Source of the DNA: JAICND01 sp040905905
GTDB lineage: Bacteria; Actinomycetota; Acidimicrobiia; Spongiisociales; ZC4RG35
Direction of reading: 5' to 3'
NCBI GenBank assembly: GCA_040905905.1
Contig: JBBDQN010000011.1
Span: 1 to 64,000 of the forward strand
Length of the DNA stretch: 64,000 nt
The position numbers and the translations under genes were made by a program. This document shows, one piece after another, positions 41,003-49,581 of the stretch; the first letter of the stretch is position 1, and each line of letters begins with the position of its first letter. The notes under the pieces were generated by a model. It ran no database searches, was not told where the DNA came from, and saw only the letters and a program-made list of their open reading frames with translations.

Positions 41003-41860
41003 ATGCCCGGCTTCCAGAAGCGCAACCTCGATCAACCCGACGAGTTGACCATTTTCGAACTCGGAGAGAATCGGATCGTGCAGCTGTCTGAACTGAACTT
41101 TGGTCGAACCATTCTGGAGCCGGGATGGCATTGGGCTGAGCACATTGGCCCCAGGGTGGGGACGCCTAGCTGCCAATTTCCTCATTTCATGCTGGTCGTT
41201 TCCGGTCGGATGCGAGTCGTCATGGACAACGGCGCGACCCACGACATCGGCCCTGGTGATGTGGTCGATATCCCACCCGGTCACGACGGCTGGGTGGTGG
41301 GAGAGGAGCGCTTGGTTGCTTATGACATCGCACCACCACGAGGTTGGGCCCAGCCCCCGGCAGTGGGTGAACGGGTTCTTACGACCCTGCTCTTCACGGA
41401 CATCGTGGGTTCTACCCCCCTCGCCCAACGCCTGGGTGACGCTCGATGGAAGGAGCTACTGGCCTCCTTCTACCAGACGACTCGCCTTCAGCTCGACCGC
41501 TTCCGCGGACACTTGATCGACACCACCGGGGATGGCGTTCTGGCCAAGTTCGACAGTCCGGCCCGCGCTATTCGATGCGCCACGGGCTTGGTCATTGCGA
41601 TGGGTGGTCTGGAGCTGGAAATCAGGGCGGGAATCCACACCGGCGAGGTCGAGGTCACCGCTGACAAGGTCCGCGGTTTGAACGTGCACATTGCGGCGCG
41701 AGTGATGGCCCAGGCTGGGCCTGGCGAGATCCTCGTCTCGGGCACCAGCCGCCAGCTCGCGTCCGGGTCGGGTCTCGACTTCGCCGATCGCGGCGAGCAC
41801 TCCTTGAAGGGCGTCGCCGAGCCCTGGCGTCTGTTCGCTGTAGTTTCCGAAAGCAGTTGA
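41003..41860 (+). CDS. Cupin-adenylate/guanylate cyclase fusion
   Basis: A protein of 285 residues. Residues ~20-105 form a cupin-like beta-barrel (FPHFMLVVSGRMRVVMDNG, IGPGDVVDIPPGHDGW). Residues ~125-280 form a class III nucleotidyl cyclase: metal Asp in LLFTDIVGST, second metal Asp in DTTGDGVLAKF, and a product region LNVHIAARVMA containing the Asn/Arg transition-state residues. A ligand-binding cupin in front of a cyclase suggests ligand-regulated cAMP synthesis. The substrate-specifying residues could not be assigned with certainty. Confidence 0.88.
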   Translation: MPGFQKRNLDQPDELTIFELGENRIVQLSELNFGRTILEPGWHWAEHIGPRVGTPSCQFPHFMLVVSGRMRVVMDNGATHDIGPGDVVDIPPGHDGWVVGEERLVAYDIAPPRGWAQPPAVGERVLTTLLFTDIVGSTPLAQRLGDARWKELLASFYQTTRLQLDRFRGHLIDTTGDGVLAKFDSPARAIRCATGLVIAMGGLELEIRAGIHTGEVEVTADKVRGLNVHIAARVMAQAGPGEILVSGTSRQLASGSGLDFADRGEHSLKGVAEPWRLFAVVSESS

Positions 41861-42018
41861 GTAGGGCTCTTAGGGGCGTGCTCTTTGGACGGCGCACGGG
41901 TCTGCCTCGTGCCCTTTGGGATACGGGTAGCGCTATGTGCGGGTTCAGTCCGTTCCCCGCCGAAATGGATCCTCCCCGTCGCCGGACGCAAAGCGTTGCC
42001 TCAAGACGGCATCACGCG

Positions 42019-42056
42019 CATGGACCCCGACCCCCCTTAGGGATCGAGGTCCATGT
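42019..42056. terminator. Hairpin between convergent genes
   Basis: CATGGACCCCGA pairs with TCGAGGTCCATG with a single mismatch around a 13-14-base loop. It lies between the cyclase stop at 41860 and the anti-sigma-like stop at 42070, where a bidirectional terminator is expected. A clear T-run is missing. Confidence 0.5.
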
Positions 42057-42069
42057 CATCGGGGGGCGA

Positions 42070-42651
42070 TTAGGCGCCGAAGGCCTGTTCGAACGCTGCC
42101 TCGTAGTCAGCGGTGGCGAGTCCGCTGTATCCGCAGCCGTTCACCACGCCGTCGGTGGCGGTGATCAGATAACGCTGCCCAACCTCCAAGGTCGGGGTGC
42201 CGATTAGGGCTTCGAAGCCAGGCGTGTACTGGATCTCCACGATCTCGACATCGCCGCCGGTGAACCAGCGGTCCACCTCGAGGGTCGCCACCGATTCGGT
42301 CAGTTCGACCACGGTTCCGCCGAAAGCCGGGCTCATGCCGCCTAGGGTTTCGACGTCAAAGACAAGGCAGCTGGCCGTCGAGTCGCCCGAGCCGCCGGTC
42401 AAGACCAACGGGTCCCCCGACGTACCCAGGCTCTGCACCAGAGCCGCTCCGCCGACCACGACAACCAACGCGGCTGCCACCGCGCTGAGCCTGCCAAAGC
42501 GAGGCCGCTGGACACGTGGTTCCTTTACTGCGGTAGACATGATTTCCTCCATCAATGCTCTTGCCCGATCGCTGGTGATCGGGTCCACCGGTTCCGAAGG
42601 AGGGATCGGGTTTGACTTCGCCAGCCTGGTTCTCAGGTCGTCGTCGTTCAT
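42070..42651 (-). CDS. Membrane protein paired with ECF sigma factor (anti-sigma-like)
   Basis: A single-pass protein of 193 residues: a cytoplasmic N-terminus of about 55 residues (DDDLRTRLAKSNPIPPSEPV), a helix (LSAVAAALVVVVGGAALVQ) and an extracytoplasmic domain with two cysteines (ASCLVFDVE, NGCGYSG). The start overlaps the sigma-factor stop by four bases, the usual anti-sigma placement. The zinc-type HxxxCxxC anti-sigma motif is absent, so the anti-sigma role rests on context. Confidence 0.65.
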   Translation of the reverse strand: MNDDDLRTRLAKSNPIPPSEPVDPITSDRARALMEEIMSTAVKEPRVQRPRFGRLSAVAAALVVVVGGAALVQSLGTSGDPLVLTGGSGDSTASCLVFDVETLGGMSPAFGGTVVELTESVATLEVDRWFTGGDVEIVEIQYTPGFEALIGTPTLEVGQRYLITATDGVVNGCGYSGLATADYEAAFEQAFGA

Positions 42652-43208
42652 GACCGATCCTCCTTTCTGCTTTCACGGTGTGAGTGTCCGGAGAAGGTCT
42701 CATTCTTTCGTGCGATCTCGAGATTCTCGCCGAGCTTCTTTTTGGCTCTGTGCAAGCGGATGGAAACGGCGTTGGAGGTGAGCCCAAGAACGACCGCGAT
42801 CTCGCCAGGTTCGAGCTGTTCCCACGACCACAGGTTGAGGAGCTCTTGATCGGTTTTGTTGAGGGCGGCGAGGGCAGTGTGCAGCTCGGCGTCGAGGGGA
42901 TGATCGGAAGCAGAAACAGGTGGCGGCTCGGCCTCGGCCCGACGCACGAGGCGGAGATGGCGAAGGGCTGTACGACGGTGATTGGCGATGTGCCGGCGGG
43001 CGACCCCATAGGTCCAGGGCAGCCGTGCGTTTGCAGGCAGGTCGTCCAGCCGTCGCCACAGCGTCAGCATCGTCTCGGAGGTGATGTCGTCCACGGCGTC
43101 CGGCTCGACCCGGCGACTTACATAGCGCTGGAGCGGCTCATAGACCTCTGCGGCCAGGTTTTCGAAGCGGTGGCGCCGCGTGTCGGCAACAGAACGGTCT
43201 CTTTGCAT
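42648..43208 (-). CDS. ECF-type RNA polymerase sigma factor
   Basis: A sigma-70 family protein of 186 residues. Region 2 lies at about residues 15-85 (YEPLQRYVSRRVEPDAVDDI, then WTYGVARRHIANHRR), and region 4 at about 110-165 (LLNLWSWEQLEPGEIAVVLG, then SIRLHRAKKKL). There is no region 3, as in extracytoplasmic-function sigma factors. It is coupled to the membrane protein downstream and divergent from the amidohydrolase-like cassette, about 67 bases away, which it might control. Confidence 0.88.
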   Translation of the reverse strand: MQRDRSVADTRRHRFENLAAEVYEPLQRYVSRRVEPDAVDDITSETMLTLWRRLDDLPANARLPWTYGVARRHIANHRRTALRHLRLVRRAEAEPPPVSASDHPLDAELHTALAALNKTDQELLNLWSWEQLEPGEIAVVLGLTSNAVSIRLHRAKKKLGENLEIARKNETFSGHSHRESRKEDRS

Positions 43209-43274
43209 GGCCCTCTGACGTCAGCCCATGCCCAGCGGTTCCGGCTGTTTGGCCCCGAAGTTCTGGGGGTACGA

Positions 43275-44054
43275 GTGGTTATCAACCCTCCTTTCGTCGC
43301 GTATGACGGCCCCGGTCCGGTCATGGCCACTGCGATCCATGCCGGGCACTCCCTCCGACCTGAGATAGCCGCGCGCATCGCCCTCGATGAAGAAGTTCGC
43401 CGCCGTGAAGAAGATCCCCATACGGATCTGCTTACCCACATCGTTCCACTGCGGGTGACCGTTGACCGATCCCGCTTCGAGGTCGACCTCAACCGGTCCC
43501 GGGACCAGGCGGTCTATATGATTCCGGATCAGGCCTGGGGTCTTCAGGTTTGGAGGACAGAGCTGGACTCGGACACCATTGAGAAATCCCTTGCCATTTA
43601 CGACTGGTTCTACGACGAGCTCGGCCGGAGGCTCGATGTTTTGGCAACTCGTGCGCCCTTCGTCGTTCTCGACATCCATTCCTACAACCATCGCCGCGAC
43701 GGCGCCGGACTTCCGGCGGGTCTTCAAGGAGCCAATCCCGACGTCAACATCGGCACGGGTTCGCTCGATCGGCCAGTTTGGGCCGCGCTCATCGACCAGT
43801 TCGCGGTCGATCTCGGCAAGGGATTGGGCGCGGAGGCGACGATACGTGAGAACGTCCGCTTCAAGGGCGGCTATTTCTCTCAGTGGATCCACGAGCGCTA
43901 CCCCGGCCGGGGTTGTGCCCTGGCCCTCGAGTTCAAGAAGACCTTCATGGACGAGTGGACCGGCCACGTCGATCTCACCCGGTTGAACCGGTTGCGTGAG
44001 GCGCTGGCCGGCGCCATCCCCGGGCTCGTCTCCAGGCTGAAGGAGTTGCGGTGA
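43275..44054 (+). CDS. N-formylglutamate amidohydrolase-family protein
   Basis: A hydrolase of 259 residues with the family's metal-site pattern: AIHAGHSLRP early, the central VVLDIHSYNHRR, and late Glu/Lys in LALEFKKTFMDEWTG. Members split N-acylated acidic amino acids (HutG-type) or related peptides. Histidine-degradation genes are absent here, so a role other than HutG is likely. GTG 43275 is chosen; the frame is open further upstream but only as the antisense of the sigma gene. The stop overlaps the DUF1704 start. Confidence 0.8.
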   Translation: MVINPPFVAYDGPGPVMATAIHAGHSLRPEIAARIALDEEVRRREEDPHTDLLTHIVPLRVTVDRSRFEVDLNRSRDQAVYMIPDQAWGLQVWRTELDSDTIEKSLAIYDWFYDELGRRLDVLATRAPFVVLDIHSYNHRRDGAGLPAGLQGANPDVNIGTGSLDRPVWAALIDQFAVDLGKGLGAEATIRENVRFKGGYFSQWIHERYPGRGCALALEFKKTFMDEWTGHVDLTRLNRLREALAGAIPGLVSRLKELR

Positions 44055-45217
44055 CCTCGCCCGTGGCCAGCGACCTGGCGATCGACCGCGAACTCGCTTC
44101 CATCAGCGAGAGCTTCCGGTTCCTCGTCGATGTCACACCGGTCAATGTCGAAGAGGCGCGCAAGGAGTTTCTTTCCTCGCCTGACCACGAACCGGCTTTC
44201 GAGTACCGGGAGATTGAGGACTTCCCCGCGGTGATTGGCGCCAGATTGGCAGCGGTCGACATCGCCTCGGTTGCCGACCCAACTCTGGCCCAGATCTTTG
44301 CGGCAAAACGAAACGAGCTGTTGCTGCAACTGAAGATGCTGGCCGTGAGGGGAAAACCCGAGTTCCTGGACCTAAGTCTCGAGCTTTATGGCACGGTCAC
44401 CCCGGATCTCGAGCGCCGTGCCGAGGAGATCCTTTTCGAGGTTCCCAAGGCCCGCCGGGCCCGGGGGCGAAGCCTCGACGCGGTGACCATCGCTCGCATG
44501 GCGGCGACGGAACTCGAAGGGTATCGAGGGGCTTATCCCGAATTGTCTGTGGCGATCGAGATCAGGGACGACACCAGCGGGGTGATGGTCGCCAATGGGG
44601 CCTTGCTCATCGCCACCTCGGCCTGCGTGATCAGCCCCCGCGTCAACGGTTTGCTCGCTCATGAGGTAGGAACCCACATTCTCACTTATATCAACGGATC
44701 GCTCCAGCATCTCAAGCTGATGGCCTCAGGGCTGGCCGGGTATGAAGAAACTCAGGAGGGCCTCGCCCTCATTGGCGAAGCGGCGGTCGGTGGCCTCACC
44801 GCCGGGCGGCTACGCCAGATCGCCGCCCGCGTCATTGCTGTCAGGCGGCTTCTCCAGGGACGGTCGTTTGTCCAGACACATCGTGAGCTGACCGAGAATT
44901 ACGGGTATTCAAAGGCCGGAGCCTTTTCGATTGTGATGAGGGTCTGGCGGTCCGGCGGATTCACCAAGGACGCCATCTATTTGCGCGGCTTGCAAGACTT
45001 GGTCGAATATCTCTCAGCCGGTAACGAACTCGACTGTCTTTGGCAGGGAAAGATGGCTTTATCCGACCTCCCCCTTATCAGGGAGCTGACCGACAGGGGG
45101 GTACTTGCGCCTCCCGCACTTCTTCCTAACTTTCTGACGGACGTCACCGGCCGCAAACGAGTCGAGAGATTCGCCAGCGATGCCGGTCTGCACGTTCTGA
45201 TCGGAGCTGACACATGA
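44051..45217 (+). CDS. DUF1704 (QEGLA/MATCAP-like) zinc peptidase-like protein
   Basis: A protein of 388 residues. The zinc motif is HEVGTH (H-E-x3-H) in LLAHEVGTHILTYING, with the family signature ETQEGLALIGEAA about 35 residues later providing the Glu ligand. Bacterial members are called flavohemoglobin-expression-modulating QEGLA proteins; animal relatives are tubulin tyrosine carboxypeptidases. A carboxypeptidase-type function is therefore plausible. Both gene ends overlap the neighbours by four bases, between a deacylase-like gene and an ATP-grasp ligase. Confidence 0.85.
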   Translation: MTSPVASDLAIDRELASISESFRFLVDVTPVNVEEARKEFLSSPDHEPAFEYREIEDFPAVIGARLAAVDIASVADPTLAQIFAAKRNELLLQLKMLAVRGKPEFLDLSLELYGTVTPDLERRAEEILFEVPKARRARGRSLDAVTIARMAATELEGYRGAYPELSVAIEIRDDTSGVMVANGALLIATSACVISPRVNGLLAHEVGTHILTYINGSLQHLKLMASGLAGYEETQEGLALIGEAAVGGLTAGRLRQIAARVIAVRRLLQGRSFVQTHRELTENYGYSKAGAFSIVMRVWRSGGFTKDAIYLRGLQDLVEYLSAGNELDCLWQGKMALSDLPLIRELTDRGVLAPPALLPNFLTDVTGRKRVERFASDAGLHVLIGADT

Positions 45218-46254
45218 GAATCGGAATGGTCGTAAACAGGGTGGCCACGGAGCAGCCCGGCTTCACCACCACCCGGCTGGCCATGACTGCATCGAAGAGG
45301 GGGCACGACGTTTGGGTGATGGGAGTCGATAACTTCGCTCATGATCCCGATGGAAGCGTCACCGCCACGGCCCGGCGGGCTTCTGTCAAGAGCCATCGCA
45401 CCCTCAAGGCCTACCTCGAGAGGGTGCAATCGGATGAGGCAGTCGAACGAATCGTCCTTGACGATCTCGACGTACTCATGATGCGGAATGACCCGGCCGA
45501 AGACGTCACCGATCGCCCTTGGGCGGTTTCCTCTGGGTTCCTGTTCGGACAATTGGCGGTCAGCCGGGGAGTACTCGTCGTCAATGACCCGGCCAGCCTG
45601 GCCAACGCGGTCAACAAGACCTACTTTCAGCACTTCCCTGAGGAGGTGAGGCCCAGAACCATGATCTCGCGCGATAGCGAGGACATCACCGCATTCATCC
45701 AAGAGCTGAAAGGCAAGGCAGTTCTCAAGCCATTGCAGGGATCGGGGGGAGCAGGAGTCTTCCTCGTGTCAGGAAAGGAGTCACCCAACGTCAATCAGAT
45801 GATTGAGGCCCTATTGCGGGACGGCTACATCGTTGTTCAGGAATACCTGGCAGCCGCCAAGGATGGTGACACGCGCCTGTTCGTGATGAACGGCATGCCT
45901 CTCGAGCGAGCGGGCCAGTACGCCGCCTTCCAGAGAATCAACCAATCCGCCGACCTGAGATCCAACATGCACGCGGGTGGTGAGGCCCATCCGGTCAAGG
46001 TGACCGACGAGATGCTCCACCTGGTTGACTTGGTACGGCCGAAACTGATCGAGGACGGCATGTTTTTGGTCGGTCTGGACATCGTCGGGGACAAACTCAT
46101 GGAGGTCAACGTGTTCTCGCCGGGGGGCCTCGGTAGTAGCGAGAAGCTGTACGAGGTGGACTTCACCGAGCCCGTAATCGAGGCGCTAGAGCACAAGATG
46201 GACGTGCGCGGCACCTACGACAAGCTCGACAACGTGCGGCTGGCCACTCTTTGA
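45214..46254 (+). CDS. ATP-grasp ligase, glutathione-synthetase-like
   Basis: An ATP-dependent carboxylate-amine ligase of 346 residues. The N-terminal pre-ATP-grasp domain starts RIGMVVNRVATEQPGFTT; the ATP-grasp part has the nucleotide loop KPLQGSGGAGVFLV and the metal-site MEVNVFSPGG near the end. It resembles GshB/RimK-type enzymes that add amino acids to a carboxyl group. It is the last gene of the amidohydrolase-DUF1704-ligase cassette. Ligase plus putative carboxypeptidase suggests addition and removal of an amino acid on one substrate. Confidence 0.85.
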   Translation: MRIGMVVNRVATEQPGFTTTRLAMTASKRGHDVWVMGVDNFAHDPDGSVTATARRASVKSHRTLKAYLERVQSDEAVERIVLDDLDVLMMRNDPAEDVTDRPWAVSSGFLFGQLAVSRGVLVVNDPASLANAVNKTYFQHFPEEVRPRTMISRDSEDITAFIQELKGKAVLKPLQGSGGAGVFLVSGKESPNVNQMIEALLRDGYIVVQEYLAAAKDGDTRLFVMNGMPLERAGQYAAFQRINQSADLRSNMHAGGEAHPVKVTDEMLHLVDLVRPKLIEDGMFLVGLDIVGDKLMEVNVFSPGGLGSSEKLYEVDFTEPVIEALEHKMDVRGTYDKLDNVRLATL

Positions 46255-46269
46255 GGCTGATTGCGTCGT

Positions 46270-47715
46270 TCAGGACTTCGACATGAGCGCCGCAAGAAGG
46301 TAGCGGAGGCGACCGCCGACACTCTCCATGCCAAACATCATCGATGCACCAACCATGCCCGCCAATCCAGCGAGCGGCGCGATAGCCCGCCGGGCGGAGC
46401 TGGTGAGTAGGTCATCGATCACGTTGTAGGTTGCAGACCCGGAACCGAGTCCGGAGATGAACGGAGAAAAGAGAGAACCGGTGTTCAGCAGGAAATCGTT
46501 AATCGGGGGAACGGTGACTGACACCAACGCGTCAGTGCAGGCGGCGGCCGAATCGCACACCCGAACCGTGAATTGGTCGGACCCGAAGAAACCGGGCGTT
46601 GGAGAGTACGTGGCGACGCCATCCTCCAGAATGAGAGTGCCATTGGCAGGTGGGGAGTAAGCCAGCGCCGTCATTGTGTTGCCTTCGGGATCGGTCACGA
46701 AGTCGAAAACGTCGAAGGTGAGGTCGTCTCCCGCCCAGGTCGTCAACTCGATCGGTGAGGTGGCAGGGGCTTTGTTGCTTGGTTCGGCGAGGAGAGACTC
46801 TTCGGCTGGAGAAGCGGCTACGTCTGGCTCCAGGTCCGAAGGTGGAAGCGGTGGGGAAGGAATTGAGTGTTCCTGAGTCGACTGCTCGACACTTACGCCA
46901 TCGTCAGGAACGGCTATCGGCTCGTGCGGCTGATCGCTGGACAACTCCTCGGTGGGTGATTCCTGAGCCGGTGACTCTTCGGCTGGTGTTTCCTCGGCGG
47001 GAGGTTCCTCGGCGGCCGGTGACTCTTCGGCTGGAGGTTCCTCGGCGGCTGACTCTTCGACTGGTGGTTCCTCGGTAGGTGATTCCTGGGCCGGTGATTC
47101 TTCGACTGGTGGTTCCTCGGTAGGTGATTCCTGGGCCGGTGATTCTTCGGCGGGTGGTTCCTCGGCTGGTAGTTCGTCCTGGCAGGGAGGGATCTCATAG
47201 AGGTCGGGTCTTGCCGGATGGTCGTCGCCGCAGGGGGGGAGAGCGTTGTTGTCCTGGTCGGCTGGTGGTTCTTCGGCGGCTAGTTCTTCGGCGGGTGGTT
47301 CCTCGGCGGCCGATGACTCTTCGACTGGTGGTTCCTCGGCGGGAGGTTCCTCGGCGGGAGGTTCGTCGTGGCAGGGAGGGATGGTGGAGAGATCGGGTCT
47401 TGCCGGATGGTCGTCGCCGCAGGGGGGGAGAGCGCTGTCGTCCTGGTCGGTGGGCGGTTGGGCTGGGCTTGTGGACTCCTCGGACCCCTGGCTGGGTGAC
47501 TCCTCGGCGAGTGGCTCCTCGGCTGGTGGTGAAGGCTGATCCTCGCCGGATTGACATGGCGGGATGTGCGACAGATCGACGTGCGCCGGATGATCGTCAC
47601 GGCAGGGCGGAAGACCATTCGGGGGAGCGGCCATTGCCACCGAAAGGGGCAACACGTAGGCAATTGCGGCCATTAGGCAGAGGACAAGAACCCGTGGCCG
47701 CTTGATGCTACGCAT
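46270..47715 (-). CDS. Pro/Glu-repeat surface protein with Cys modules and C-terminal anchor
   Basis: A predicted surface protein of about 481 residues. The signal helix is VLVLCLMAAIAYVLPLSVAM. Three copies of a Cys-flanked 20-residue module (pattern PPC-x-DDHPA ... IPPC) alternate with Pro/Glu/Ala/Ser repeats such as EEPPAEESPAQES. A cadherin-like/Ig-like domain follows (FVTDPEGNTMTALAYSPPAN, GFFGSDQFTV). A hydrophobic C-terminal segment ends RYLLAALMSKS. ATG 47715 follows GGAGG and overlaps the kinase end. It has the same layout as the kinase/surface pair at 19991-22575. Confidence 0.8.
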   Translation of the reverse strand: MRSIKRPRVLVLCLMAAIAYVLPLSVAMAAPPNGLPPCRDDHPAHVDLSHIPPCQSGEDQPSPPAEEPLAEESPSQGSEESTSPAQPPTDQDDSALPPCGDDHPARPDLSTIPPCHDEPPAEEPPAEEPPVEESSAAEEPPAEELAAEEPPADQDNNALPPCGDDHPARPDLYEIPPCQDELPAEEPPAEESPAQESPTEEPPVEESPAQESPTEEPPVEESAAEEPPAEESPAAEEPPAEETPAEESPAQESPTEELSSDQPHEPIAVPDDGVSVEQSTQEHSIPSPPLPPSDLEPDVAASPAEESLLAEPSNKAPATSPIELTTWAGDDLTFDVFDFVTDPEGNTMTALAYSPPANGTLILEDGVATYSPTPGFFGSDQFTVRVCDSAAACTDALVSVTVPPINDFLLNTGSLFSPFISGLGSGSATYNVIDDLLTSSARRAIAPLAGLAGMVGASMMFGMESVGGRLRYLLAALMSKS

Positions 47716-49051
47716 GCGCCACCTCCGCATAGCGGGCCGCGGACGGCACCTCCGGTGCGAGGTTGAGAGTGAGGATGAAATGGGTTTGTCCGCCATCGCG
47801 CCTGTAGTCGAGTTCTCCCCCCATGCCGCGGGCGAGTGTGCGAGCGATATGGAGTCCCAGCCCAACGCTGCCCGCCACAAGCGGCTTGTCGGCCGCATGC
47901 GTGAATCGGTTGAAGAGGGCGTCGCTCAGGTGATCGGGCACCCCTTCACCGTCATCGACGACGCGCACCTCATATTGATCTCCCACCTGGCCACCCAGGA
48001 TCAGTATCTCCTTGCCGCCGTGCTTTCGAGCGTTGGCAATCAGATTTCTCAGCACCTGGCGGAGGCGAAGCGGGTCGGCGATCACTGGCACCCTTTCGAT
48101 CGCTGCCGGGATAGCACCGAGTTGCCGCTCAAAGGCAGGGACCACCTCATCGAGTTGGGTCCTGACGTCGACTATGTCCAGTTTGTAGGAAAGAGCCCCG
48201 TCACTTGCTCGGGCCGCGGCGAGCAGATCGTCGACCATTCGCTCCAACTCCAAGGATTCGGTGATTACCAGATCGAGGAGTTCCCGAGCCACCTCTGGCT
48301 CGTAAATCGAGCCGTCCTCTAACAGTTTGGCGAACCCATAAATGCTCGTCAGCGGGGTTCGCAGCTCGTGTGAGATGTTGGCGATGAACTCGTCCTTGGA
48401 TCGGGAGAGCTCACGTTCGGCCGACAGTTTGTTCTCGAGTTCTGCCCGTCGGAGCTGGCGACGAGCAGTCGATCGGTATGCAACGATTATTGCCCCGGGC
48501 GCCAAGAGGACCAACACCAAACCAGATACTGTCGCGGCGATCCCGCTCGCTGATCGGGCTGCCAGAATCTCTCCGAGGAGTTGGTTTCTGGCGGCTGCGA
48601 GGCTCGCCGATACTACGCCGTACCTGGGGGTCACGGTTGACGCGTAAAGGCCGCGAGCCCCGGAAAGGTCGCCCGACTCAATTGCTGTGAGAAGCTGCTC
48701 GCCCGCTGTCGTGTAGGTGCGGAAGGCTTCCTGCAGGCCCTCGCCTAGATTGATCGTATCGATGGCGGCGAGGCTCGTGGCGACAGCTCCCGTCGCCGAC
48801 GCCAGGGTCTCGTCGTTGGTTATGCCAGCTTCGAGTTCGGTGGCGAGGACCATTGCCAGGGCGATCTGGTGGTCGGCGGCCTCCGTGTTGCTGATGGCAG
48901 CGTCAACCTCCGCCAAAAGGCTTGCTCTGTCCGCCAGCCACATGCCCTGGTTCGAGGTCGCGTAAAAATAGGAAGCTGCCCCCACCAGAACCATGCCCAG
49001 CAGGAGGGTCGCAAGCATGGTTTGACGTACTGGACCCGCGGGAAGAGCCAT
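47708..49051 (-). CDS. Membrane sensor histidine kinase, second copy
   Basis: A kinase of 447 residues close in layout to the one at 21202-22575: N-terminal helix (TMLATLLLGMVLVGAASYFY), a helical external domain of ~150 residues, a second helix (VSGLVLVLLAPGAIIVAY), H-box SHELRTPLTSIYGF, N-box NLIANARKHGG, lids VDDGEGVP and GSVGLGLHIAR. No response regulator adjoins it. It precedes and overlaps the repeat-rich surface protein. The two pairs are paralogous operons, one on the backbone and one inside the tRNA-Lys region. Confidence 0.88.
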   Translation of the reverse strand: MALPAGPVRQTMLATLLLGMVLVGAASYFYATSNQGMWLADRASLLAEVDAAISNTEAADHQIALAMVLATELEAGITNDETLASATGAVATSLAAIDTINLGEGLQEAFRTYTTAGEQLLTAIESGDLSGARGLYASTVTPRYGVVSASLAAARNQLLGEILAARSASGIAATVSGLVLVLLAPGAIIVAYRSTARRQLRRAELENKLSAERELSRSKDEFIANISHELRTPLTSIYGFAKLLEDGSIYEPEVARELLDLVITESLELERMVDDLLAAARASDGALSYKLDIVDVRTQLDEVVPAFERQLGAIPAAIERVPVIADPLRLRQVLRNLIANARKHGGKEILILGGQVGDQYEVRVVDDGEGVPDHLSDALFNRFTHAADKPLVAGSVGLGLHIARTLARGMGGELDYRRDGGQTHFILTLNLAPEVPSAARYAEVAHA

Positions 49052-49581
49052 TGCCCCGTTATCGGCAAAACAGGGTGTGCAAGAATCTGTCCATATCGTC
49101 CGTACCCAGACTGACTAGTACCGTCGCTACGAGTAGTCAGCTGGCCGGGGTTGGGACACGCTGGCGCGGGGCGTGATGGAGGAGGACCACCGCTTCCACA
49201 GAACGATCGGCAGCCTGGGTGGCGCACCAGTCCTCCAGGGTCGCCGGCGCCTCGAGGGAAGACGCACAGGCGGCGACGGCCAACGCGAGAACCGACGCGG
49301 TGACCGTCAACCTCATCAAAGTTGGACGCAACCCGCTCCGACGGGTAAAGGCTCAGCCGGCGTCGGGGGTTTCGTCCTCGGCGGGCGTTTCGCCGAGCGC
49401 GGGCACGAAACCAAGGCCCCACATGCCTCGCCACACCATGCCGAGGGAAGGAAGGAAGGGAAATTGAAGAGGGGCGGCTTCCATAGAAGGTAATTCGGAA
49501 GGCCAGGGCTTGAAGCAGAGGGTGGTTGCCACCACGCACGTAGGCACTAGTCAGCGCGAACCCTATGGATAATCTTCGAGC
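49052..49581. other. Upstream region of the kinase operon with inverted repeat
   Basis: About 530 bases hold at most one small gene (49137-49316). An inverted repeat CTGACTA ... TAGTCAG spans 49111-49140, and a related CTAGTCAG occurs at 49547-49554, so these could be operator half-sites for the kinase operon or the divergent fusion gene. No known family of sites is recognised. Confidence 0.35.
49137..49316 (-). CDS. Possible short lipoprotein
   Basis: A 59-residue frame from ATG 49316 with a convincing lipoprotein leader (LTVTASVLALAVAAC) and a short mature part with one further Cys (LEDWCATQAADRSVEAVVLL). No ribosome site is clear. It could be a real small lipoprotein or the stub of a longer one. 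It precedes the sensor kinase in the same direction. Confidence 0.45.
   Translation of the reverse strand: MRLTVTASVLALAVAACASSLEAPATLEDWCATQAADRSVEAVVLLHHAPRQRVPTPAS

Noticed and set aside
42684..43274. Long plus-strand extension of the amidohydrolase-like gene across the sigma factor
   Set aside because: The extension is antisense to a well-formed ECF sigma gene and its translation shows no family features; the enzyme domain begins near 43275.
43275..44054. Annotation as hutG of histidine degradation
   Set aside because: No hutH, hutU or hutI genes are near; the gene is coupled to DUF1704 and an ATP-grasp ligase instead.
46930..47540. Regularly repeated DNA resembling a CRISPR array or minisatellite
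   Set aside because: The repeats stay in frame and encode Pro/Glu/Ser repeats and Cys modules of a surface protein; there are no unique spacers of constant length and no cas genes.
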